The notes: generated from the letters alone by a model not told the origin. A stretch of 64,000 bases of DNA from Brassica napus (GCF_020379485.1 NC_063448.1:43595218-43659217), one strand, 5' to 3'. Counted from the first letter of the stretch, positions 24,180 through 37,794 are shown. Numbers and translations are program-made.

Positions 24180-27100
24180 ATGGCTAATAACCCCCACTAT
24201 CCTGGCATTCAGGTAGGCCTAGGATTAAACTATTGAGTATCTGTATTATTTTCCTTCTTTGTATTTTGCGCTCTCTTCCTTGTGAGGCTGCTGGTTGTAT
24301 TGAATTTTATGATGTTTTGAGTTTCATTGGCGCCTTTAACTTGGTTGGTGTATGATGAAAAAATTGATGAGCTTGTTTTCAAATGAGAGAGATCATGTTT
24401 TCCTTACTGTTTCTCCTTTCATCGCTTGGATATGAACTTAAAATGCGACTTCTACAAAATTAAGCATTAAGGTGCTCTTGATATCAGTTCCCCCCCCCCC
24501 ACTCTCTCCCTGGAGCAGAGCTTTTTGTCATCTGAGTTTTGTTATTTGATAGTTTAGCCCATTAAACAAGATACGAATGGATTTACATATGTTTTTATTC
24601 TTGATATTATTTTTCTAAATGTATATCTAATTAGCATTTGTTTTTTTTCTTGAAAAGCCATTCCAGCATCCGAATGCCAGTTCCATAAATTTACCCCGAG
24701 GCTTTGCTCCATCCATGAATTTTCAGGTAATGTTGTATGTATTCTATGTTTGTGAAGACTGTTTATTAGCTCAATCCTTAACTTACTTGCAGATTTTTTT
24801 TTCTTTATGCCAGCATCGTCCTCCCATTCAAGCTCCGCAGTCCGAGCAAGTTGCTCATTTGGCTTCTCAAAACTTTCAGTATGTTGGGCGAGGTGGCACA
24901 ATGATGAACAACGGATTTCCACCTCAATCTTATGCGCCTCAGTTACTACAATCAATGCACAATTCGCTTGAAAGACCTAGCCAATCAAATCAGGTGCAAC
25001 ATGTGCCACTAGGACATCCGTCTCTAATTTCACAGCCAAATGTGTCAGTTGCCTCTGGTACCTTCTTGCCGGAGCCTTACGTACAAACTTCAGTTGTTAA
25101 TATGAATGGTGGCCCTAGGGCACTCTTTTCTCATCAGGTAAGGAATGAAGCGATTTTTGCAGTTATATTTACATAATATCTTGAGTGCCTAACTTTGTGA
25201 ATAAACAGAGTGCCACATCTTTCGGACATCTGAGGGCACCAACTCAAGTCACTGGACCAAGCAGTCATAGTCAGGCACAACAAAGTGCACCTATCAGCCA
25301 GGATAATGCACCATCTTCTATAACGAATCCAACATTTGTACATCCAAAGGTTAGTACCATGTCTTTTATTGTAACTACCTTCTGTACTGTTTCTGGTTAC
25401 AACGTTAATCTATGTTTTCTTTTGCGCCTTGAAGGTAGCTTCTTCTCAACCTATACCTTTTAAAGAGGCTGCAACAGATTGGGTTGAGCATACCTCGGCG
25501 GATGGACGGAGGTAAGAATTATAAGTTTGTGACATTTGTTTCTCATTTCCTTCTCTTTCGATTGTTTTACTTGCGTTTTCACATACGGTGCGAAGCTAAA
25601 ATATTGACATTCAAAGGAGATAAACTGCTGGCAACTGGAAACCACCCAATAAGTTTGTGCGATATTTTGTGAAATTGCTTCCATGTTTTATTAGTTCAGA
25701 TGATATTTTCCTTAATAATTGGATTTATGGAACTGTTTGTTCTGCTTGCTTTTTTTTTTACTATTTTAATTTGTTAGCTTGTACTTTTGATTCTCTGAAT
25801 TCGGTAAAAACTTGCTAGTTCTGTTAAATGTATTGGTATGTGATCTGCTCATTCACTGAAACTCTCTCTTGCTTTCTTTTACACAAATTATATCCAGTGC
25901 TTGTCATTCATATTGATAATATGTTGCTTGCTTGATCATGAAATCGTAGATATCTATGGGTTTTGTGTGCTAAAAATCGCAGGATTTACTGGCTGGGCAA
26001 CCGCATTTCCTCTCCTTTTTGCTGATGATAAAGTGTTTGCTGTTTGCTGTTCGTTGTTTTATGTTTTGTCTCTATTTCCTGATGATTCATTGTCCTGTAC
26101 CTTTTGCAACCATTAATGTATTTCCTAAACTGATGGCCCAATTGTGCTCATCATTTAACTTGTGGAATAAATTATTTTAGTTCCATGTTTCCCGGTGTGT
26201 CAAGTATATTGTGTGTGACGTTGAGTTTTTGCTTGTTATTAGATATTTTTTCAACAAGAAGACGAAGCAGTCCACTTGGGAGAAGCCTGTTGAGTTGATG
26301 ACTCTATTTGAGGTGAGTGAATCTCATCTGTTTATGTATTTAATTTTGGTCCTTCAAAATCACACGATGTCCTGCAAGCTTGAGAAAGCTTAAAGAACTG
26401 AAGTTTTAGGAATGCTCTCTTGGTTTGGATTTTTAAAGCTGCATTGTGCTTTGTCATTCCATGTACTGCATTCCATGTACTGCTTATGAGTAGCCATTTC
26501 ACCTTGGTTGGAGGTAGGCATGTAAGATGTAAGATGAGTTTCTATCTGAAATTGCCAATGGCGCAAGATTGTGTATAGGTGGTAGGGTTACATACTAGTG
26601 ATAACGTTGAAATTCTGCGGAGTTTTTACATTTTCTCATTTTCTGCTGACATAAGTGATTAGAGATATAGTTCATGACTAATGGAGAAGCTCTCTTAACC
26701 TATGGATACCTTTCTGTGTATATTTCTTTTGGCGTTAAGATATTTTGAGTGAGAACAATTGTGAATATTCGTCATGGTTATTAATTATTATCATTACCCT
26801 CTTATGTTTTGCTCTGGTGAACTGGATCGTTACCCTTTCCCCCTTTGTTCTTTTGTGATCTGAAGCAATGATAACCAAAATTGTATAGGTATATAGCTAA
26901 TGTATATAATGTGAATACCCTGTTACAGAGAGCAGATGCAAAAACTGACTGGAAAGAACATTCAAGTCCTGATGGAAGAAAGTGAGTATGGAACTAAAGG
27001 TCTTCTTTCACTAGCAAACAACTGATGAACGAGAAACATCTCATTCTATAGCTATGTTGAATCTCTTTCTAATTTGATATGGTTGCAGGTATTATTATAA

Positions 27101-30100
27101 TAAGGTTACCAAGCAATCAACATGGACAATGCCTGAGGAGATGAAGGTTTCTCTTAAGTCAATTTATTGTCTCATTTTCTGAGTTCTGATTTCTAATTTC
27201 TCAGTTCCCATTGTGAAATTTTAAAATCTTTTCGCCAGATTGCTCGTGAACAAGCAGAAAATGCATCTGTTCAAGGGCTGCATGCAGAAGGCGTTGTTGA
27301 TGCTTCTAAGGTGCTGTCTCTTTCTGATACAGCATCGACTGCAGCTCCGGCTGGTTTACCAAGCCAAACATCATCTACATTTCCAACATCTGATACCAGT
27401 GAGAAACTAGCTCTTACTTCTGATTGGGAGCAGGCAGCGTCAGTTCCTGGAAGCTCTTCCCCGGTCGAAAATGTTGATCAAGTTCAGGCAATTGCAGATA
27501 AAACATCAGAACTGTGTGATACTGCAAAAACTGATAATCCTTCTGCCACTGTGATGATAACTTCTGCTGCTACATTGTACTAAACAATTTTATCTCCCTT
27601 TCGCTCTAGTTCCATTTTAGTGTTAGTTGTGAGAATCATGTGCTAAATAGTTTTGCGTTAACTATCCGTGTAGGGTTGACAAGGAAACAGTATCAACCGA
27701 TAACAATGGAAATGCAGATGACGTGTCAGCTAAAAACACAAATGTACTTGAAGCTAAGCCCTATTTCTTGTTAGCATGCTTTTCCCCTGTATCTGTTTAT
27801 CACAATTGTTCATCTGCTGTCCAGCAAGGTAGTGGGACTGGACCAGAAGAAAGCCAAAAACATGTGGTGGAAAATGAAAGAGTTGACAGTCAGTCGGAAG
27901 GAAAACAGATTCATCAAGAGAATTTTTCTTATACCAACAAATCGGTATGATTGGTTTCATGTCCATAAGCATATTCCTGGTCATATCTGTCTGAATATAT
28001 TAATTTTACTTTATTATATAGGAAGCTGTGGATGTCTTCAAATCACTTTTGAAATCTGTCAATGTTGGATCTGACTGGACATGGGAGCAGGTAGTACAAT
28101 TTTCCTATTAGTTGTTCTTTGAGCTTGGCGCTGAATGTTTACATGGTTCTGCCACAGGCGATGAGAGAAATAATTAATGATAGAAGATACGGGGTTTTGA
28201 GGACTCTTGGAGAGCGGAAGCAAGCCTTCAATGAGGTTACTTCTTTTTACCACATTACCCTACAAATAGCAAAATAATTTATCATTAGTTGTGATGTTTA
28301 GGTGTAATACATTCAAATCCTCTTGACGTTTTGAACAGTTATGCTTAAGCAGTACATGTGGTCATAAATGTTAATTGCGCTTTGTTGGAACTTTTTTGCT
28401 GTGGTTCAGTTTCTAGCTCAAATGAGAAAAGCAGCAGAGGAGGAAAAGATAGCCAGACAGCTAAAACGATATGAAGATTTTAGAAGGATGTTAGAGGTAA
28501 GTTTCAGATTTGCTGCTGCCTTTTCTTTTTGAGCAATCTCAGGCTACTCCGTACCATTGATCATCTTGTGGACATTGGTTACCAGGAATGCGTGGAGCTT
28601 ACTCCTTCTACTCGGTGGAGGTTTGTTCTCCAGCATAATTCTGATTCCTATTTGCCCCTCTACGAGAACTCTTGCAGTGCGATTTAAATTGTGATATAAT
28701 GTTCCTTCTCTATCCAGCAAGGCTGTGACTATGTTGGAAGACGATGAGCGTTTCAAAGTTGTTGAACGAGAAAAAGACCGTCGTAATATTTTTGAAGATC
28801 ATATCAGTGACTTAAAGGAGAAGGTACTGTATGGTGTATTCATTATTGATTCTTGTGTTGGTCGGAAGTAACTGCCTATTTTGTTTCCCCATCTCTTCTC
28901 TGTAAATATGCATGCATTTTTGACATTAGTTTTCATCCGGAGAAAATTTTCATCGAGTGTTCTTTTTAGACTTCTTAGTTATAATCAAAATTTGATCATT
29001 CATTTGAAACCTAAAACATGTTCAATGTTAACTGTATACAAGTGTTACCCTCTATGTGCGTTTTTAGCTTTGCGAGGACCAATTATCAAATTGTTCTAAT
29101 GTGTTCAAGGACCTGATCTTTGGTTTGTGTTCCGTTGTTCTATATGTGGTTGATTCTGTAAGGAGCGGGTGAAAGCTTTTGAGGATCGCAAGCGGAACAT
29201 TGTTGAATACAGGAGATTTTTGGAATCTTGCAATTTCATTAAGGTGATTATCCCTCTTCATTTCTTATCTCCCACACTATCTTGTGCTAATTCATTCCGA
29301 CGCTCTTTTTTTTTTCAGCCTAATAGCCAATGGCGCAAAGTTCAGGACCGTTTAGAAGTGGATGAAAGATGTTCACGTCTTGAGAAAATTGATCAGCTAG
29401 AAATATTTCAGGTCAGTTCATTCTTAATTGATCAGGAACTATCTGTCAAATCCACACTCAGCTAATTCAAAGTGCTGTACAGGAGTATCTGCGCGATCTG
29501 GAGAGAGAAGAAGAGGAGAGAAAGAAGATACAGAAGGTACTTGGATACTAGAAATCTTTCGTATTTGACATCTCTTTGTTTGTTTTATCGACATTACCTC
29601 ATTATATCGGCCATTCATGACAACAGGAAGAACTAAAAAAAGCAGAGCGAAAGCATCGTGATGAGTTCCGTGGTCTGATAGATGAACATATTGCTACAGG
29701 AGAGCTTACTGCCAAAACTAGTTGGCGTGATTATTTAGTGAAGGTTAAAATTAAATAGGGCGTGACACAGAATAACTATTTCATTTCATGTATTGAACTA
29801 ACGGTTTTGATACGAAACGGATCCTGCATCGCAGGTCAAAGATTTACCAGTATATTTAGCAATTGCATCGAACTCCTCTGGCGCTACACCAAAAGAGTTA
29901 TTTGAAGATGCTGTTGAGGATTTGAAAAGAAAGGTACTAGATCCTTTTCATTGGTCGTGTTATTTTTATATTTTTCAAGATATCATGAAAGCAACCGTGA
30001 TATCAAAACGATGAGCAAAACTGCTATGCGGTCACTAGACTGTTTTGGTTTCTTAAAAGACGGTAACTTGTATCATTGTGTAGTCATAGTAGCATTATTT

Positions 30101-31851
30101 TTATTGGTTTATGAGTAGTGGGTGCACACAAAAAAAAAGAGTAGTGGGTTCTTCTGCTTCCGTTTCTTGTTTGTTTCCTTTCTTTCTTTTTATGGCCCTC
30201 AATTCCTGAGTTAATCATCTGTTACATATTACGCGTTTTGGTCTTCACAGTACCACGAGCTCAAATCTCAGATAAAGGACGTATTGAAGCTGAGAAAGGT
30301 ACGTGTTTTCTTTCTCTAAGGATTTGTGGATTTTATTGGTGTTTTGATCTCATCGTTTTCCTTCCAGGTAACGTTATCCACTGGATCAACGTTTGATGAG
30401 TTCAGAGTCTCAGTTTCTGAGGGTATCGGTTCCCCATCTATTCCTGACTTTAAACTGAAGGTCTGTAGTTATTTTCCTCGACTTTTATTTTTTTTTCATG
30501 ATAGTTCCAGATGATGTGAGAAGATATGATAATTGTCTTCTTGCTTCTTAATACATAGAATAATACAAAGGAACTCACTTCACTGCCACCATATTCTTTA
30601 TTTACTGTCAGAGTCTCATTGGATATGACTTCAAACTAAATGTTTTGGTGATGCTTCGCAGTTAGTGTTTGATGATTTGCTGGAAAGAGCAAAGGAGAAG
30701 GAAGAGAAGGAAGCCAGAAAACAGACTCGGAATACTGAAAAATTGGTGGATATGCTTCGCTCCTTCAAGGTATTGAATATAGTTTGGTCTGATCCTTTAT
30801 AATATGTGATGGGTGAACTTCTGGGTCGTGGTTTTGTTTTCGCCCTGATTATTAGTTTTGGTGCAGTATATAACTGCCTCTTCATCCTGGGAGGATTCTA
30901 AGCATCTTGTTGAAGGTACTGAAAAATTCCGGTACGTTTCATTTACTCTAACACTTCTTCATGGTCGAGCCCATGACTAGACCTGTTTTTCTGCTATATT
31001 CCACACCCTTCTCAAATCTCAGGAGCATTGGGTCCTTCCTAGTACGGTTCTTATATAACCGTCGAACATGTATTTTAAATCTAATCACCAGTTGCATGTT
31101 TCCTCGTTGTATATAGTACCATAGGGGACGAGAGCTTCCGGAAGAAGACGTTCGAGGATTACATATCGCACCTGAAAGAACAGGCAAAAAGGATCAAACA
31201 GAACAAGAAGGTAATGGTAGTTTTGTGTCTACGAAAAAAGTTTGCTCGAGTCAAGCATCTTACCAGTTTTGGTGCTATCATAACTACATGCTAACATACT
31301 TCAACTATTGGTTATAGATGATTCAGCTATTACGTACTGTTTTATTATTACAGGAACATGTTAGAGAGGAACATGACAGGGAGAAGGATAAATACGGAAG
31401 AGAGAAGGAGAGAGTGAGAGAAAGAGACAATAGAGATCATCGTAAGCAAGGTTCAGCTGATAATTACAACCATGACGTGGACGAACTCTATGGAAAAGAA
31501 CGTAGAAGATCGGGAAGAGATAGCCATAGTAGACATCGAGAAAGACATACTAGTGTGAAGGAAAATGAGGCAGATCATTACAAAGAATCTCTTAAAGCTG
31601 GTCGTGGCCATAAGGAATCAAGACAACAGGTACACTTCTTCACTTTGTTGCCTTTTTCTCAAGGGTGAGATGCATTAAAAAAACGTAGTATAGAGTACCT
31701 TCTTAAACTCTTGGAATTGCAGCGAGGTTTGGTGCGGGAAGCCGAGGATGAAGGCAGGGAAAAGCGGCGTAGAAAAGGAGGAGAGAGTGAGCAAACAAAG
31801 CGTGCGGAAAAGGAAGAGGAGCTTGAAGATGGAGAATGTGGTAGGTACTAA
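24180..31851 (+). CDS. PRP40B: Pre-mRNA-processing protein 40 (PRP40B-like)
   Basis: A nuclear U1 snRNP-associated splicing factor that links the pol II C-terminal domain, via its WW domains, to early spliceosome components. Exons include 24180-24212, 24658-24726, 24814-25137, 25209-25349, 25435-25511, 26243-26312, 26929-26981, 27089-27146 and from 27239 onward; the stop is TAA at 31849-31851. Domains in order: a Gln/Pro/Ser-rich N-terminus (1-200); WW1 [20 protein letters not shown] at about 203-230; WW2 [20 protein letters not shown] at about 244-272; a Ser/Thr-rich linker; five FF domains (exons 28020-31210, e.g. [18 protein letters not shown] and SWRDYLVK); and an Arg/Glu/Asp-rich tail (31354-31851). 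Splicing between 27560 and 27840 is uncertain: one candidate donor is GTACTA, and exons there could be alternative. Otherwise the gene looks intact. The B assignment rests on gene order. Confidence 0.9.
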
Positions 31852-32055
31852 AGTATCTACTCCCATCAATGAGAGATGTTAGGCTTCTAATTTGCTTGGG
31901 TTGAGTTTCTTGAACCCATTAAACTATTTTGTCACAAAAAATATATTACCGAGCTGCAGCTTTAACGTAACCAGAGATGAATGAGTAGGACGTAGGAGTT
32001 ATACCTTGTTTCATTACCGTTTTTGTTGAATTCATATATCCTCTTGGGTTCAAAC
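31852..32055. other. 3' flank of PRP40, no gene
   Basis: Short AT-rich stretch without a supported frame; presumably the 3'UTR and terminator region. Confidence 0.4.
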
Positions 32056-32719
32056 CTATGTTACATGGAAACGGAAGCGGGTACGTGGAAGCGGAAGCGT
32101 AAGGAAGCGCAGAAGCGAGATTTTTAAAAATATTAGGAAGCGGGTACGTGTTGGAAGCGTATATCCATATATAAATATAAATATATATGTATATATATAA
32201 TTTTTTAAAAAAATTAGTTCTAAAAATTATATGATTTAAATTTGAAATAAAGCATTTATTCATTTATAATAATTTTGAAATGATTTTATATTAAAACTTT
32301 AAAAATACACATGAATTAAGTTTACAAAAAAATATTATATTAATTATTTTCAATACTTCATAAATAATTGACAAAATATATTTCAATATGTGCTATATCT
32401 TTAATAAAAAATCTCAATGCATAAAGATAATTTATAGTATTATTTTTTGTATATTTATAACTGAATATTCAGTACTATTATTATTTTTTATTTTATATAG
32501 ATTAAAACTATGGTTTTATATTTTATTGATATACATTGCATTTTTTTTAAAACGGAAGCATGATTCCAAAACAGAATCGTAAGCTTCCAACATGTTTTTA
32601 AAGAGAATATTTTAGAAACGTTTTGGAAGCGAGATTCCGCAAGCTTCCACAAGGTTCCGATTCCGATTCCGGTTCCGAAGCGGGAAGCGGACGTCCGATG
32701 AAGCTTCCGTGCAACGTAG
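32056..32719. mobile_element. hAT-like MITE with 8-bp target duplication
   Basis: GTTCAAAC flanks the element on both sides (32048-32055 and 32720-32727), an exact 8-bp duplication as made by hAT transposases. The terminal inverted repeats are CTATGTTACATGGAA at the left and CTACGTTGCACGGAAGCTTC as reverse complement of the right. Both ends are rich in GGAAGC units (GGAAGCGG, GGAAGCGT, GGAAGCGC). The interior is AT-rich with no transposase. Length 664 bp. Confidence 0.8.
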
Positions 32720-32863
32720 GTTCAAACCTGAAACTACAAATATGGTCTAGTGGCGTTATCAAGGTTCCGGTTGATATAATTCACTTGGTAAGACTATTGC
32801 AATATGAAGATAATACCAATCCTAATAACTTTTGTTAAATAGAAATGAACAAGTTGAGATATT

Positions 32864-34590
32864 TTATTTTCAAAACTGCATTAGATTAGATATATTTCGT
32901 CATTTGATGTGACCATTAAAAGAAAAACTGATTATTATTTTAGTGACCATTGATGGTTTTTTTTTTTTTTGTCAACGACCATTGATGGTTACTTGGTTAG
33001 GGTCTTCTCTTCCATGAATATATATATATATATTTTAATTCGTCTTTCCTAGTTTTATTTTTTATTATCTTTGCATGTTCTCTAACCGTTTCATAGAGAT
33101 AACGTATAAACCGTATTATTATATACGTCTGGATAAAGACAAGAAAACTCTCATGCACTAAATGCATGCAGCATCTCGTTGTAGCACAATTTTATTATCC
33201 CTTGTGAACACAGACGAAGAAGAAAAAAATGATAAGATATTCTTTTTTGTTGCATGTGTAAATGTATTATATAGATTGTAGATGTGGTTGTTGAGAAAAG
33301 CCAATGTGATAACAAATCGTAGTTGACTAAGAGCCTCTCCAAAAATAAATTCTATTTTGAAGTTAAAACTCAATATTTGAAGTTTAAAATTGTTCCTATC
33401 CAAAAGCAAAACTTCAAACTCAACTTCAAAACTATTTGTATTTTATAATATAGTCTTTTATATTTGTTATAATTAATTTGAATTCATAAAATTTTTGTAA
33501 ATAACTAGCACTGTATAAATATATTACAAAAATATTAATTAATAAAATATTATATTAAAATATAAAATTTTAAACAAAATAACTTAATTAATATTAAACT
33601 TCAAGCAAAATACCATATTATTCCATAAAGTAATTTTCGTAATGCATATATGATATACTAGTGCTTTTCGAAGTAAAAATGCCTCTCCTCTTTTTTAATT
33701 TGTAGATTAGAGATAAAAAGATATTAAAATCGGGTGATATTAATACTGTAAATACATTAGATCAGAACAAGAAAATAAAAAAACATAAAATATTGCTAAA
33801 AGACTAACTTTTATCGATGATATTAATACTTTTCAATATGAACAAGAAAGAATTGTACGAAAAGACATCATCAACAACAACAACCATCTTCAGTTACACA
33901 AAAAATATTGGACAATATTTGGAAATTTTGAATGTTCTGGATCAAACTTACCTGACTATTAGTGGTATTGTGATATTTAAATTTTTGTAATAGTTATGTT
34001 TTCATGTAATTTTTAAAAAGTTTTTTTTTAAAGTTTTTTTGTATATTTTTGTTGTTTAAATCTAGTTTTAAACATTTTAAATCTTATTTTAAAGTTTTAT
34101 TTAATTTTATGTGTAAAACTTAGATTTTGTAAACAAAACTTAAAATATTTATGAGATATAACTTTTATAAGGCTTAGAACAATAAACAATGTAGTTATAG
34201 GGACCAAAATGCAAATAAAAATATAAAACTTTAAATTTGAAGTTCTGAGTAGTGAAACTTCAAATATAGAGTTTCACTACTCAAAACTTCAAATTTGTAG
34301 TTTTTAAGTTCTTTTTTTGAGAGCAAAAAACTTTATATTTGAAGTTATAGAGTATCTTTTGGAGATGTTCTAATTAAATGTTAAAAAGTCAAATAAAGAC
34401 AAGCAGTGGTAAATCTCGAAAATATCTCAACCTCAAAGCCCTGTTTCCCACGTTATGTTCCATAAATACCAAAACAAGTCTCGAGGGTAAAGAACTCCAA
34501 GTAGCAGCGTAACGTTTGTTTTTTACAGTAAAAAAAAACGCTGGAATATGTCTTGAGGAGCTGCAACTACAAAATCTCCAATCTTAGTTA
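32864..34590. repeat. Copy 1 of a duplicated promoter segment, split by a MITE
   Basis: 32864-33330 and 34371-34590 together match 47970-48620 at high identity, including TTGATGTGACCATTAAAAGA, CACTAAATGCATGCAGCATC and CAAGTCTCGAGGGTAAAGAA. The match stops just before the start of the small gene that follows the other copy. This copy contains an extra poly-T insert with a repeated GACCATTGATGGTT and the 1040-bp MITE listed separately. Confidence 0.85.
33331..34370. mobile_element. PIF/Harbinger-like MITE, 1040 bp
   Basis: Ends are GAGCCTCTCCAAAA (left) and TTTTGGAGATGTTC (right), an imperfect 14-bp inverted repeat, flanked by TAA on both sides (33328-33330 and 34371-34373). The related sequence at 48396 has a single TAA and no insert, so the empty site is present in the same window. 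The interior has repeated AAACTTCAAATTT motifs in both orientations and no transposase. Confidence 0.88.
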
Positions 34591-34890
34591 CCTGAGGATG
34601 GCAATGGTGAAACAAATGTCGGCAGAAACGTTAGGTTGAGAAGTTGTAACCACAGAGAGACTGTGCCAGGCCTGATCACTCCACCAGAAGACCTATGGCG
34701 GAATTCCTCGGAATACGAAAGAGTCACAAGATTGTGTTTTCTGATTTGGAGTTCGGTTCTACAGTGTCGATAAATGATTATGTGTCTTCTTGCGGGAGCG
34801 ATTATACTTGGGTTCAAAGCATCAGAACGCCATTGGAGCTAAGTTAATGGACTGAAAAAAGTTATGGGTGGAAGCTTGCCCACCTAGTAC
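34591..34890. other. Unrecognised stretch between duplication and LINE tail
   Basis: A 77-codon frame on the minus strand (34584-34817) and pieces on the plus strand show no recognisable domain. May be part of the adjacent LINE or unrelated. Confidence 0.3.
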
Positions 34891-35227
34891 GTTTGTGCTA
34901 TGGTTTCATATCAAGAGACCGGTCAGTCAAAAGTTATGTCGTGTTCCTAGTACGTCTGTGCTATGTTTTCATATCAAGAAACTGGCCAATCAAAATTTAT
35001 CATATATATAGGGAGGTTAATCATCTAACATATGGATTAGCTAACTATGCGTTTTCTTTACCTTTTGGTTTTCATTTATTTGAGGTTATTCGAGAGAGTG
35101 TTGTTTCTGTTTTGTTGGAAGATTTTCATGAAGTGTCTAGACCTCGGCAAATTTGATTGTAATTTGTTTTCGGTTTTTGAATAAAAAGTAGGAGACTCAT
35201 GTCTCATGCCTCCTACAAAAAAAAAAC
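34886..35227 (+). mobile_element. 3' end of a LINE (RNase H remnant and A-rich tail)
   Basis: The forward frame reads IKIYHIYREVNHLTYGLANY and then AFSLPFGFHLFEVIRE, the C-terminal part of the RNase H domain found in plant LINE polyproteins (YREANRVADGLANYAFSLPxGFH). The stop at 35154 is followed by an AATAAA-like signal (GAATAAAAAGT, 35180) and GCCTCCTACAAAAAAAAAA at 35208, the usual LINE 3' tail. A ~60-bp unit beginning CTAGTACGT(T/C)TGTGCTATG is duplicated in tandem at 34885-34995. The reverse transcriptase is missing. Confidence 0.65.
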
Positions 35228-36240
35228 TAAAGCAAAATAGCTATTTATTATATATTGTTTCCTTAAATAAAACCTACGGAATTATCTAATGTGATTATGA
35301 TATATATAGTAATTAATGATTTTAAATAATGAAGATTTGCTAATAATTTGTATGCTTTCTATCATTTTTGTTTAATTCTTTACTATTAAAATAAATTACA
35401 CAATTACATTGATCATATATTAAAAATTTAGATTTTTTTGTATATGTTGTATTTTGAATTTTTCAAAACGAGTATAAATTACTAAAACTGTTAAAAGTAT
35501 CACATAAACTTTTGTGATCAATGTTTAATTTTTTTTCTATAATAAGATACAATGATAATAAAATTATATAAATAAATAATTTTATTTTAATATGTGTTTA
35601 TGTTAATATATATCTTCATATTGTTTAAATTTAATTATATATACTTCATATACGATTGATTGTTTTGATTTATTTATTCTAAAATGATTGTGAATAAACA
35701 AGAGCGATCATTTGATTGTTTTGATTTATTTATTCTGCACAAGACGCATATCTTAACCTAAGTATGTATCTCTTTAATAATTTTGAATCTTAAACATTTT
35801 CTAAATTTTAAGCCAAAATAAAAGAAAGAAATGAGAATAAACCCAAAAATCAATATTTATATCGAGCAATAACCAAAACGACACAAAATGAAAAAAAATA
35901 TCGAAGATATATAGGATTGACACGTGAACGTAAACTTCTCATAACCATAATTAACTTTTAAATTTCTAAATCATGATATAAAACTGAGTTGACATAGTTT
36001 CATTGTAACCAAATAGTAGACATGAGATTTTTCGGCCAAAACGTTAGGTTTTTATGCGATAAATAATTTTTTGACCTAAAATGGTTTTAAAAATGAATCT
36101 GTTCATTACTAAACAAATTATGTAATTAACCAAAAAAAATTTTAAAAAATTGTTTAAGAGCCAAATATATTAAATCGATTAATAATATAATTTTTTTTAT
36201 ACGATATTTTTTAAATGGTTTTCATATAAATTTAACGCAG
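35228..36240. other. AT-rich intergenic DNA
   Basis: No gene or clear repeat boundary seen. A segment containing GATTGTTTTGATTTATTTATTCT occurs twice (35657 and 35714), a local duplication. Confidence 0.5.
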
Positions 36241-36429
36241 GTCTTATCCAAGCAGGAGTGGAAAGGACGAAGCACACGTGTCTAAGACTCGAACTCTCTG
36301 GAGCGGATACGATATACGGGAAATGCACTTGGCATCACTCTCATTTTGTTATTTCCTTCACTGATGGCTCACCCCTTGGGTTTGCAATGGTAAAAATCCT
36401 CTAACTTCACACCGCCATTGGCTTTCGAG

Positions 36430-37155
36430 GGTTTGACGGAAATGAAGCGACCGAGGAGGAGCGGCGGAGCGAGCGGCGCAGGAACCAACCGGTCTACAGT
36501 TTCTCTGATGTTCTTGAGAGATGTAAACAGGTCAGCTCCACATTTCTTGTTTCCTCTGATATTTTGCTGATTTCAAGTTTATCTAAGTGAAACTCAAAAG
36601 CTAAGTAGCAATCTTGCTGGAGTTAAGTTTCTTGATTGAAAAACACATTTCGAATGGTGTCATGTTTGACTGCGTAATGAAAGGGCTAAGGCTTTATACG
36701 ATTCTATTTAGGGAATAGGGAATGCAAATGATGTTGTTTGACCTATATATGTTTCTTTGTCTTTTATTGGTCTCTCAATACATAGTGTTTACCCCCCCCC
36801 CCCCCCAAAAAAAAAAAGGTTCCTCTATGATTAATAAAGAAGTTGCGAGCAAGGCAAGATCTTTTGACAAGATGAAAAGTAAAGCCGAGAATTGCAGCTT
36901 AACGCAAGGTGATAAACTCTGCAATGAGAAAAAAAAATGGAGTTTGAGGGTGCAACTTATACAAAGGCATGTCCTTCATTGCTTAAACTAGAATGCTTGG
37001 TTGGCTTTTCTAGTCTGTGTTTTAGCACTGATCTTAGTTGCTTTTTAATGTCTGTGTACCTTCAAAGAAGGCAACAAGAAGAAGAAGCAGCAGAGCCCGT
37101 GGGCGGAAGAGAGCTGCACAAGGGATTCCCCTGCCTTGAAAATTTAGGTAATAGA
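36430..37155 (+). pseudogene. Possible remnant of an unrecognised gene
   Basis: A GC-rich segment at 36420-36530 reads EATEEERRSERRRNQPVY or, in another frame, MKRPRRSGGASGAGTNRS, and ends at a plausible splice donor (AACAGGTCAG). Later Lys/Glu-rich pieces (36830-36990 and 37065-37150, e.g. KGFPCLENLG) could be further exons. A C14/A12 homopolymer junction at 36790 interrupts the region. Neither frame nor family could be settled; a decayed gene is the best reading. Confidence 0.25.
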
Positions 37156-37794
37156 TTCCATTCCAAGTTTTGGCAAGCTTATAATATCCAGGAGAAAAAA
37201 ACATATTTTGGATGAAAATTGCTCGAATTGTACTGCTCGTGAAAAAGTAAATTTAACATGCAAGGCCGGCCCTTTTGATCACCATGACTTGATTTGTCAT
37301 AAAATATTTATATGATACCTAAAAGTAATTAAACCCGAACCAAAATTATCGAAACTTTAAATGAGTTCTGGTTCTAAAATGAATCTTATAGAGAGTTATG
37401 AAACCATGAAAGTTCAACAATGGTTGAATTACTTGCCATGCACGGCTTCTTTCTAAAATGACTATTAAAATATAGATTTCTTAATTATATAACTGGTATT
37501 TATAAAACAGAGATTACGAAAAGAAAAAAACAATCTGAAATTGTTTGACCACCAAGACTTGATTTGATCATTTGCACCCGTTTTGGGGAACAAGTAAACA
37601 CCAAGAATTTAAGATATTGGAAAAAAAAAAAACTAAGAAATGTTGGAATCATTTGTTATATAATTGATATATATGTTTTTAAACTTTATATTAACAACAA
37701 CAGTGAAAAAATGAAAATTTTAGTAGTAACTGTGGTTAAAAAGTATTAGTTAAAACAAAAACTGAAATATAAAAATAAATATAAAAACACTCCC
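37156..37794. other. Intergenic, no gene seen
   Basis: AT-rich sequence. Two related segments around CACCA(T/A)GACTTGATTTG occur at 37279 and 37549. Confidence 0.45.

Noticed and set aside
24484..24501. C10 run in a PRP40 intron, and C14/A12 junction at 36790
   Set aside because: Homopolymer runs; possibly inexact base calls, no functional reading.
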